DNA of 12,460 nt from Nonomuraea sp. (GTDB lineage Bacteria > Actinomycetota > Actinomycetes > Streptosporangiales > Streptosporangiaceae). The stretch lies in NCBI GenBank assembly GCA_013362835.1, contig JABFVJ010000410.1, positions 1 through 12,460 on the forward strand. The letters are read 5' to 3'. Of the stretch, positions 7,188 to 12,460 are shown piece by piece. The notes under the pieces were generated by a model. The model was not told where the DNA came from, made no database searches, and saw only the letters and a list, made by a program, of their open reading frames with translations. The translations under genes were made by a program, and so were the position numbers. The first letter of the stretch is position 1. The number at the start of each line of letters is the position of its first letter.

Positions 7188-7843
7188 GCCAGGACCCGCA
7201 GCACCCCCCGCCCGGCGGCGACGACGACGCGACCCGCCACATCCCCCACTCGGACGTCCCGCACGACCAGGGCTCCGGCCCCCACCTGGGCTACGGCCAG
7301 CAACCCGGCTCCCAGCCCCAATACGGCCAGCAGCCCGGTTCCATGCCGCCCCCGCCCCGATACGTCCCCCCGCCGCCCGGCTACGGCCAGCCCTCCGGCG
7401 GCTACGGTCAGCCTCCTGGCTACGGCCAGGCTCCCGGTTACGGCCAGCCCCCTGGCTACGGTCAGCCCCCCGGGTACGGTCAGCCGGCCGGGCCGTACGT
7501 CCCCGGCCGGTTCGGCCCGCGGCCCGGCAGCGACGACACCACCATGGCCATGCTCTCCCACCTGCTGGGCCTGCTGGTCTCCTGGGTCGGCCCGCTGATC
7601 ATCTACCTGATGAAGAAGGACGAGTCCCCCTATGTCAGGGACCAGGCGGCCGAGGCGCTGAACTTCCAGATCACGATGTTCATCGGCTACATCGTCGCGG
7701 GCGTGCTGACGATCATCCTGATCGGCCTGCTCCTGCTCCCGGTCGTGTGGCTCGTGTCGCTGATCTTCCACATCCAGGCCGCGATGGCCACCAACAAGGG
7801 CGAGAACTACCGCTACCCGTTCGCCATCCGTCTCATCACATGA
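7184..7843 (+). CDS. DUF4870 membrane protein with YGQ-rich tail
   Basis: A 219-residue protein. Residues 1-115 are Pro/Gly/Gln/Tyr-rich with eight YGQ triplets, five or six of them in regular GYGQPP units. The remainder is a DUF4870 domain: MAMLSHLLGLLVSWVGPLIIYLMKKDESPYVRDQAAEALNF with the family hallmark EALNFQ (157-162), then two close membrane segments (about 163-197) and a short tail. The role of DUF4870 (Tic20-like membrane proteins) is not established. GGAGG lies 4 bp before the ATG, which overlaps the DUF3097 stop (ATGA), so the two are translationally coupled. The 3' end overlaps the convergent hemW by 8 bp. Confidence 0.92.
   Translation: MSQDPQHPPPGGDDDATRHIPHSDVPHDQGSGPHLGYGQQPGSQPQYGQQPGSMPPPPRYVPPPPGYGQPSGGYGQPPGYGQAPGYGQPPGYGQPPGYGQPAGPYVPGRFGPRPGSDDTTMAMLSHLLGLLVSWVGPLIIYLMKKDESPYVRDQAAEALNFQITMFIGYIVAGVLTIILIGLLLLPVVWLVSLIFHIQAAMATNKGENYRYPFAIRLIT
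7379..7489 (+). repeat. 18-bp-type tandem repeat encoding GYGQPP units
   Basis: Units of GGCTACGGCCAGCCCCCT type recur through residues 66-102 of the DUF4870 protein, with synonymous changes and one Ala substitution. They encode GYGQPP-like hexapeptides. Confidence 0.85.
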
Positions 7844-9053
7844 GCTCGGTGATCAGGGCGTCGGCCAGCAGCCGTCCCTTGAGCGTGAGCACCATCACGC
7901 CCGACCTGAACGGCTGGGGCTCCAGCAGGCCGCGCGCGAGCGCGCTCGCGACGGCCGTACGCGCGCCGGGGGCCACCTCGGCGAGCGGGTAGCCGGAGAC
8001 CAGCCGCAGCTCCAGCATCAGCCGCTCGGCCGCCCTGTCGTCGTCGCCCAGCACCTCGCGCGCGTGCGCGGGCGAGGCGCCGGCGGCCAGGCGCTGGGCG
8101 TAGGCGGCGGGGTGTTTGACGTTCCACCAGCGCGTGCCGCCGACATGGCTGTGCGCGCCAGGCCCGGCGGCCCACCAGTCGCCGCCGGTCCAGTAGAGCA
8201 GGTTGTGGCGGCAGCGGGCCTGCTCGGAGGTCGCCCAGTTGGACACCTCGTACCAGGAGAAACCGGCCTCGGACAGCAGCTCGTCGGCGATCAGGTAGCG
8301 GTCGGCGGCGACGTCGTCGTCGGGCATCGGCAGCTCGCCGCGCCGGATCCTGGCCGCGAGCCTGGTGCCCTCCTCCACGATCAGCGAGTACGCCGACACG
8401 TGGTCAGGCCCGGCCTCGATCGCGGCGGCCAGCGAGGCCCGCCAGTCGTCGTCGGACTCGCCCGGCGTGCTGTAGATCAGGTCGAGGTTGACGTGGTCGA
8501 ACCCGGCCGCCCGCGCCTCGCGTACGGCCTGCGCCGCCCGGCCGGGCGTGTGCCTGCGGTCGAGCACCTGGAGCACGTGCTCGCGCGCGCTCTGCATGCC
8601 GAAGCTGACCCGGTTGAAGCCGCCCTGACGGAGTTTGTCGAGGTAGGCGGGGTCGACGGACTCGGGGTTGGCCTCGGTGGTGACCTCGGCGTCCGGGCGC
8701 AGCCCGAACTCGGCGTCGATCGCGGCGAGGACGCGCGCCAGGTCTTCGGGGGGCAGCAGCGTGGGTGTGCCGCCGCCGAAGAAGACCGTCTCCACCGGCA
8801 GGTCGGCGTCGCCGAGCACGCGGCGGGCGAGGCGCACCTCCTCGACGACCGTGTCCGCGTAGTCGCGGTGGGAGGCGCCGGGCCCCAGCTCGGAGGCCGT
8901 GTAGGTGTTGAAGTCGCAGTAGCCGCAGCGGGTCACGCAGAACGGCACGTGCACGTAGAAGCCGAACGGGCGCTCGCCGAGGCCGCTCAGGGCGCTGTCG
9001 GGCAGCTCGCCCGAGGTGGGCGCGGGATCGCCGTCAGGCAGGGTGGATGGCAC
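7836..9053 (-). CDS. hemW: Radical SAM heme chaperone HemW
   Basis: A 405-residue member of the HemN-like radical SAM family. The iron-sulfur cluster motif CVTRCGYCDF has Cys39, Cys43 and Cys46 (CxxxCxxC), followed by the SAM-binding FFGGGTPTLL (GGGTPT at 93-98). HNLLYW (283-288) is the HNxxYW heme-binding motif of HemW, which separates it from true oxygen-independent coproporphyrinogen oxidase HemN. HemW binds heme and is thought to insert it into respiratory enzymes. The start is GTG 9053; GGAAG is just upstream and CAGACT lies seven bases before it, so it could be weakly led or leaderless. In actinobacteria hemW commonly sits near hrcA, consistent with the layout here. Confidence 0.95.
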   Translation of the reverse strand: MPSTLPDGDPAPTSGELPDSALSGLGERPFGFYVHVPFCVTRCGYCDFNTYTASELGPGASHRDYADTVVEEVRLARRVLGDADLPVETVFFGGGTPTLLPPEDLARVLAAIDAEFGLRPDAEVTTEANPESVDPAYLDKLRQGGFNRVSFGMQSAREHVLQVLDRRHTPGRAAQAVREARAAGFDHVNLDLIYSTPGESDDDWRASLAAAIEAGPDHVSAYSLIVEEGTRLAARIRRGELPMPDDDVAADRYLIADELLSEAGFSWYEVSNWATSEQARCRHNLLYWTGGDWWAAGPGAHSHVGGTRWWNVKHPAAYAQRLAAGASPAHAREVLGDDDRAAERLMLELRLVSGYPLAEVAPGARTAVASALARGLLEPQPFRSGVMVLTLKGRLLADALITELM

Positions 9054-9119
9054 GTCTTCCAGTCTGCCCGCTCGTCACCGTGCTCCGATCCATCGCCGGG
9101 AGGGACGCGACGTGGATCG

Positions 9120-9148
9120 TTGACGGCAAGGAGTGACGGCTCTACGAT
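9120..9148 (+). promoter_or_regulatory. Promoter of the chitinase gene
   Basis: TTGACG (9120-9125), a 17-bp spacer and TACGAT (9143-9148) form the best housekeeping-sigma promoter in the window. Transcription would start near 9155, exactly where the palindrome begins. The rest of the gap 9054-9119 shows nothing clear. Confidence 0.7.
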
Positions 9149-9154
9149 CGCGTC

Positions 9155-9181
9155 AACTTATAGGAAAGTTTCTTATAAGTT
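9155..9181. promoter_or_regulatory. 27-bp palindrome at chitinase transcription start (operator-like)
   Basis: AACTTATA (9155-9162) and TATAAGTT (9174-9181) are perfect inverted arms around GAAA-g-TTTC, all sharing the centre at 9168. Only the pair 9163/9173 fails to match. It is unusually AT-rich for this genome and spans about +1 to +27 of the predicted transcript, ending 8 bp before the GGGAG Shine-Dalgarno. It is probably a repressor operator; as RNA it would be a 5'-terminal hairpin. It does not match the DasR consensus of chitin regulation. Confidence 0.75.
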
Positions 9182-9199
9182 CACCCCCTGGGAGCGCCT

Positions 9200-10444
9200 G
9201 TGAAGAAGGTCCTGCTCGCACTCTCCTTGTTACTGGGACTCACGGCGGTCTCCGTGCCCGCCGAGGCCCACTCCGGTTTCAAACGGGTCGCCTACTTCAT
9301 CCAATGGGGTGTGTACGGGCGGAACTTCCACGTCAAGGACGTGGACGCCAGCGGCGCCGCCGCCAAGCTCACGCACCTCAATTACGCCTTCGGCTTCGTG
9401 AACGCCGAAGGCTCCTGCTACTCGGCCGACCCCTGGGCCGACTGGCAGCGTCCCGTACCGGCCGAGCAGAGCGTGGACGGCGTCGCCGACCAGCCCGGAC
9501 AGGCGCTGAACGGCAACCTCAACCAGCTCCGCAAGCTCAAGGCCAAGCACCCCTCGCTCAAGGTGCTGATCTCGCTGGGCGGCTGGACCGGGTCGAAGTA
9601 CTTCTCCGACGCCGTGCTCACGCCCGAGTCCCGTGCCGCGCTGGCGCAGTCCTGCGTGGACCTGTGGATGCGCGGCAACCTGCCCGGCCTGGAGCCGGGC
9701 GCGGGCGCCGGCGTGTTCGACGGCATCGACCTCGACTGGGAATGGCCGGGCTCCTCGGGCAACGACGGCAACGTGATCAGGCCGGAGGACAAGCGGAACT
9801 TCACCCTGTTCGTCGAGGAACTGCGTTCGCGGCTCCGGGCGTTCTCGGCGTCGGCGCAGCTCTCGGCGTTCCTCCCGGCCTCGGCCGCGAAGATCGACGC
9901 CGGGTTCGAGGTGCGGCGCGTGTTCCGGGCGCTCGACTTCGCGACCATCCAGGGGTACGACCTGCACGGCACGTGGGAGCCGCAGACCGGGCACAACGGC
10001 AACCTGTTCAACGACCGGCGTGACCCGAACCCGGTGAAGTACAGCGTGGACCAGACCGTACGCGACTACCTGTCGCGCGGCGCGCCCGGACGCAAGATCG
10101 TCGTCGGCGTGCCCGCGTACGGCCAGGGCTGGACCGGCGTCACCGCCGGCGGCGACGGCCTGTACAAGCCCGCCACGGGACCCGCGGCCGGCAAGTGGGG
10201 CCCCGGCACCGAGGACTACAAGGACCTCGCCGCCAAGCCGGGCAAGCGCTTCCGCGACCTGCGTACCGGGGCCATGTGGCTGTACGACGGCAACGAGTTC
10301 TGGTCCTACGACGACCCCGCGTCGCTGCTGCAGAAGGCGGCCTACATCCGGCTGAAGGGGCTGGGCGGCTCGATGATGTGGTCGATCGACCAGGACGACT
10401 CGCGCGCCTCGCTCACCTCGGCGCTGTACTCCATCCTCCGCTGA
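9200..10444 (+). CDS. Secreted GH18 chitinase
   Basis: A 414-residue secreted endo-acting-type family 18 glycoside hydrolase expected to cleave beta-1,4 bonds in chitin. A Sec signal peptide covers residues 1-23 (basic MKK, hydrophobic core, AEA before His24). The TIM barrel begins with RVAYFIQWGVYGR; strand 3 has LKVLISLGGWTGS. The catalytic motif DGIDLDWEWP (Asp174, Asp177, Asp179, acid Glu181) is intact. The section between VPAYGQGWTGV and FWSYDDPASL looks like the alpha+beta insertion of subfamily A. The end, MMWSIDQDD, is the last barrel strand. There is no carbohydrate-binding module, so it is a catalytic-domain-only enzyme. GTG 9200 has GGGAG five bases upstream. Expression is probably controlled by the palindrome in its leader. 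Confidence 0.96.
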   Translation: MKKVLLALSLLLGLTAVSVPAEAHSGFKRVAYFIQWGVYGRNFHVKDVDASGAAAKLTHLNYAFGFVNAEGSCYSADPWADWQRPVPAEQSVDGVADQPGQALNGNLNQLRKLKAKHPSLKVLISLGGWTGSKYFSDAVLTPESRAALAQSCVDLWMRGNLPGLEPGAGAGVFDGIDLDWEWPGSSGNDGNVIRPEDKRNFTLFVEELRSRLRAFSASAQLSAFLPASAAKIDAGFEVRRVFRALDFATIQGYDLHGTWEPQTGHNGNLFNDRRDPNPVKYSVDQTVRDYLSRGAPGRKIVVGVPAYGQGWTGVTAGGDGLYKPATGPAAGKWGPGTEDYKDLAAKPGKRFRDLRTGAMWLYDGNEFWSYDDPASLLQKAAYIRLKGLGGSMMWSIDQDDSRASLTSALYSILR

Positions 10445-10462
10445 ATCCCGTCCTCCGCTGAA
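10434..10462. repeat. 12-bp direct repeat across the chitinase stop
   Basis: TCCTCCGCTGAA occurs at 10434-10445 and 10451-10462, a 17-bp period. The first copy contains the chitinase stop TGA; the second repeats the last codons and stop after it. Confidence 0.85.
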
Positions 10463-10469
10463 CGCCTGG

Positions 10470-10495
10470 CCGGGCGGCCGGTCCTACCCGCCCGG
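10470..10495. terminator. Possible bidirectional terminator hairpin
   Basis: CCGGGCGG (10470-10477) and CCGCCCGG (10488-10495) form an 8-bp GC stem with a 10-nt loop between the convergent chitinase and MOSC genes, overlapping the last MOSC codons. No T-run follows, which is common for actinobacterial terminators but weakens the call. Confidence 0.45.
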
Positions 10496-11134
10496 ACGGT
10501 CCTTCTCGCCCGGCCGGCCGGCGCGCTCGGCCATCCGGTCCCATTCGGGTTCGTGTCCCGGCACCGCCAGGATCCGGCCGAGCGCGTCCCTGTCGCCGTG
10601 GCGGGCTCGGAACACGTCCGCCACGGTCGTCCCGGTCTCCGGCCGCGAGACGATCTCCACCGCGTCGCCCGCGCCCAGCTCGCCGAGCTCCACCACGCTC
10701 AGGTACGCGCCGGGCCTGCCCGCCTCGGTGAACCGCTTGAGCCAGCCCGGCTCGTCCATCCAGTTGCGGAACACCACGCAGGGCGTACGCGGGCCGGTCA
10801 CCTCCAGCAGGGCGCTGCCGACGCGCCACCGCTCGCCGACGTACGCGCCGTTGACGTCGAGGCCGGACGTGGTCAGGTTCTCCCCGAACCGCCCGTCACG
10901 CAGGTCCCGGCCCAGGCCGGACTGCCACCAGTCGTAGTCCTCGCGGGCGTAGGCGTAGACGGCGTGGGTGGGGGCGCCGTGGTTGGGGGTGTCGGCCCGC
11001 TCGTCGCCGGCGAGCCCGTTGGGCAGCACCTCGACCCGATGCGTCACGGGCTGCTTGTCGATGGCCGTACGCCGTAACTTCCCGGCCCAGTCGGCGTCGA
11101 CCGACTTCCCGACATTCACGGAGAGAATACGCAT
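10484..11134 (-). CDS. MOSC domain protein, YiiM-like
   Basis: A 216-residue cytosolic MOSC protein. GLAGDERADTPNHGAPTHAVYAYAREDYDWW (from residue 40) matches the YiiM pattern GDxxAD...HGG..AVY. FGENLTTSGLDV follows, then the conserved cysteine in RTPCVVF (Cys119), the expected molybdenum-cofactor sulfur ligand. The C-terminal three-helix part (VADVFRARHGDRDALGRILAVPG) is the YiiM 3-alpha domain. The family handles molybdenum cofactor and detoxifies N-hydroxylated compounds such as 6-hydroxylaminopurine; the substrate here is inferred. The frame opens further upstream (GTG 11182), but ATG 11134 begins with the family's MRILSVNVGK, and TACGGT lies six bases before it. AGGAGG is present but 19 nt away, too far to act. 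Confidence 0.93.
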   Translation of the reverse strand: MRILSVNVGKSVDADWAGKLRRTAIDKQPVTHRVEVLPNGLAGDERADTPNHGAPTHAVYAYAREDYDWWQSGLGRDLRDGRFGENLTTSGLDVNGAYVGERWRVGSALLEVTGPRTPCVVFRNWMDEPGWLKRFTEAGRPGAYLSVVELGELGAGDAVEIVSRPETGTTVADVFRARHGDRDALGRILAVPGHEPEWDRMAERAGRPGEKDRPGG

Positions 11135-11140
11135 GCCGCG

Positions 11141-11146
11141 ACCGTA
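11141..11146 (-). promoter_or_regulatory. Probable -10 element, leaderless MOSC transcript
   Basis: TACGGT on the minus strand, then CGCGGC and the ATG at 11134. This is the same hexamer and spacing as before the DUF3097 GTG. No good -35 is visible. Confidence 0.5.
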
Positions 11147-11199
11147 ACGAACACCTCCTCCCACAGCGACCCAATAACCCACCTATTCCCAGCTCTCCA

Positions 11200-11234
11200 C
11201 CCGTGGGTGGATATTTATGGATTCCACCCACGGG
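11200..11234. promoter_or_regulatory. 12-bp perfect inverted repeat between divergent genes (operator-like)
   Basis: CCCGTGGGTGGA (11200-11211) is exactly mirrored by TCCACCCACGGG (11223-11234) around an 11-bp AT-rich spacer; the centre is 11217. It lies between divergent MOSC and DUF1453-like genes, so neither would use it as a terminator. It is centred 58 bp before the DUF1453-like start and 83 bp before the MOSC start. Confidence 0.75.
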
Positions 11235-11261
11235 CCGATCCGGATACAGGGTCCGAATTCC

Positions 11262-11267
11262 TACCTT
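11262..11267 (+). promoter_or_regulatory. Probable -10 element of the DUF1453-kinase unit
   Basis: TACCTT is followed by seven bases and the ATG at 11275, a leaderless layout. No -35 is recognisable upstream, which fits a promoter needing an activator at the inverted repeat. Confidence 0.45.
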
Positions 11268-11274
11268 CTTCCAC

Positions 11275-11766
11275 ATGGACCCGTTTCTGACCACCGCCCT
11301 CGTCCTCGTCGCCACCGCTCTCGTGATCTTCCGCCAGATGGCCACCCGCCAGGTCGGCCGCCCGGCCGCGCTCGTCGTACCCGCCGTCATGATCGTCATC
11401 GGCGCGGCCACCGGGGGCGTGATCGACAGCCGTCACCTCACGCTCAGCCTGGTCATGCTCGCCGTCGAAGCCGTGGCCGCGCTCGCCTTCGGCGCGGTAC
11501 GCGCCGCGACGGTACGCGTCTGGCACGACGCCTCCGGCGTCGCCTGGTCGAAGGCCACGGGCTGGACGCTGCTGGCCTGGCTCGGGTCGATCGCGATCCG
11601 CGTCGGCCTGTACGCCGCCGGCGCCGCCCTCGGCCTGGCCACCTCCACGGGCGGCATCCTGCTGTTCCTCGGCCTGTCCCTGGGGACGCAGGCGTATCTG
11701 GTGGCGCGGCGGGCCCGTACCGCGGTTGCCGCGAACGTCAGGCGAACCGATACCTTCGTGGGGTGA
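11275..11766 (+). CDS. DUF1453-like (CcdC-type) multi-pass membrane protein
   Basis: A 163-residue membrane protein with about four or five hydrophobic segments (residues 3-19, 30-48, 54-73, 97-116 and 121-138), a start reading MDPFLTTALVLVATALVIFRQM, and the central RVWHDASGVAWSKATGW. This resembles actinobacterial DUF1453 proteins encoded just before two-component sensor kinases. The function is unknown; an accessory signal-input role is inferred from the position. The frame opens at 11203, but ATG 11275 is preferred: it starts at the first membrane helix, and the upstream 24 codons run through the inverted repeat and promoter. The stop overlaps the kinase start. Confidence 0.82.
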   Translation: MDPFLTTALVLVATALVIFRQMATRQVGRPAALVVPAVMIVIGAATGGVIDSRHLTLSLVMLAVEAVAALAFGAVRAATVRVWHDASGVAWSKATGWTLLAWLGSIAIRVGLYAAGAALGLATSTGGILLFLGLSLGTQAYLVARRARTAVAANVRRTDTFVG

Positions 11767-12460
11767 TGCGTGTTCCGTCCGGGATCGCCCCCATCGTTCT
11801 GCGATCGGGGGCGGTCGTGCTGCTCATAGTGGGACAGTCCGGCGTCACCCCCGGTCCGGGCCTGCACGGAACGGGACTCGCCGTCACCGTACTGATCGCG
11901 GCCCTGGCCGCCACCCTCCTCTTCGGCGTGCTCATCCCCTTGTTCGCCCCGGCGGGGAGCCGTCACGCCACGGAAGACCCGGCCGGTACCGGACGCGGGG
12001 AGCCGGAAGGCCGCGCGGGACGGCTGGGCGATCTGTGGCGGAACGTGTCGGCGCCCGTCCGGCACCGGCAGGTCTTCGGCGTGTCGATCCCCCTGATCAG
12101 CCTCGCCCTGGGCGTCGTCCTCGCCATCGTCCTGGACGCCATCGCCCCCAGCGGCCCCGCCACCGCCGTGCTGCTCTTCTGCGTCGCCGCCGCGGTGGCC
12201 CGCCACCCGCTGTCCCAGGCGGCCGTGGTGGGGCTGCTGGCCGTCGCGGGCCTGGCCGTGACGGGCGCGCTCTCCGGCGCGCCCGCCCGTGACCTCACCC
12301 TCATGCTCGGCGTCTGCCTGATCTTCCTGGTCTCGTACTCGGTCAGGCAGCGCCGGGCCGCGCGGGCCGCCGAAGCGCGCGAGGCGGTGCTCGGCGAACG
12401 CGCCAGAATCGCCAGGGAGATCCACGACATCCTCGCCCATTCGCTGTCGGCGCAGGTCGT
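11766..12460 (+). CDS. Sensor histidine kinase, NarL type (partial, cut by the right edge)
   Basis: The first 231 residues of a membrane histidine kinase, open to the window end. Five or six hydrophobic segments lie in residues 8-200, split by a hydrophilic loop at about 58-95, as in actinobacterial DUF5931/HisKA_3-type kinases. A short linker helix (RRAARAAEAREAVLGERARIA) leads to the phosphoacceptor motif REIHDILAHSLSAQVV with His220, characteristic of HisKA_3 kinases paired with LuxR-type regulators. The ATPase domain and the probable response regulator are beyond the edge. The start is ATG 11766 sharing its A with the preceding TGA, or GTG 11763 one codon earlier; the overlap suggests translational coupling with the DUF1453-like gene. 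Confidence 0.9.
   Translation, partial: MRVPSGIAPIVLRSGAVVLLIVGQSGVTPGPGLHGTGLAVTVLIAALAATLLFGVLIPLFAPAGSRHATEDPAGTGRGEPEGRAGRLGDLWRNVSAPVRHRQVFGVSIPLISLALGVVLAIVLDAIAPSGPATAVLLFCVAAAVARHPLSQAAVVGLLAVAGLAVTGALSGAPARDLTLMLGVCLIFLVSYSVRQRRAARAAEAREAVLGERARIAREIHDILAHSLSAQV

Noticed and set aside
7935..7950. Perfect 16-bp GC palindrome (CGCGAGCG/CGCTCGCG)
   Set aside because: It is inside the hemW coding region, made only of alternating Ala/Arg-type codons; expected by chance in such GC-rich coding DNA.
9054..9199. DasR-type (dre) operator expected for a chitinase gene
   Set aside because: No TGGTCTAGACCA-like sequence is present; the only strong element is the AATT-rich palindrome.
8064..9203. 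379-codon plus-strand frame opposite hemW
   Set aside because: Antisense shadow of hemW, and it runs through the chitinase promoter and palindrome.
11433..12440. Long minus-strand open frame (335 codons)
   Set aside because: It lies antisense to the DUF1453-like gene and the histidine kinase, both with clear domains; its translation is Glu/Asp/Gly-rich filler typical of the antisense of GC-rich genes.

Overview
The window is high-GC (about 70%) DNA with strong G/C preference at third codon positions, many GTG starts and many candidate leaderless promoters. This points to an actinobacterium. The chaperone/RNA block and the style of the secreted and membrane proteins suggest the Streptosporangiales (Nonomuraea-like); that placement is inference from gene content only.

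Region 1 (1-5438) is the actinobacterial block that on the minus strand reads hrcA > dnaJ > rsmE > HIT > phoH. hrcA, dnaJ and rsmE are packed tightly behind a CIRCE operator, so a repressor, its chaperone target and a 16S rRNA methyltransferase form one heat-shock unit. The block is interrupted between rsmE and the HIT gene by a plus-strand pair (1201-2459): an ECF-type sigma factor and an overlapping single-pass, Pro/Ser/Thr-rich putative anti-sigma partner. phoH runs off the left edge.

Region 2 (5527-7843) is a plus-strand three-gene unit. Two membrane proteins with Tyr-Gly-Gln-rich N-terminal tails flank a DUF3097 protein that has Toprim-like motifs. DUF3097 also has its own probable leaderless promoter inside the end of the gene before it. 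hemW (7836-9053, minus) converges on this unit with an 8-bp overlap.

Region 3 (9054-10495) holds a secreted GH18 chitinase. It has a clear -35/-10 promoter and a 27-bp palindrome starting at the predicted transcription start.

Region 4 (10484-12460) has a minus-strand YiiM-like MOSC protein diverging from a plus-strand DUF1453-like membrane protein overlapping a NarL-type sensor histidine kinase cut by the right edge. A 12-bp perfect inverted repeat lies between the divergent genes and looks like an operator.

Most genes are ordinary core genes. The most unusual signals are regulatory: the chitinase palindrome, the 12-bp inverted repeat, a hairpin that may bridge a Shine-Dalgarno to the phoH start, four TAnnnT-N6/7-start arrangements suggesting leaderless mRNAs, and the sigma pair inserted in a conserved block. 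No RNA genes, insertion sequences or CRISPR arrays were seen.
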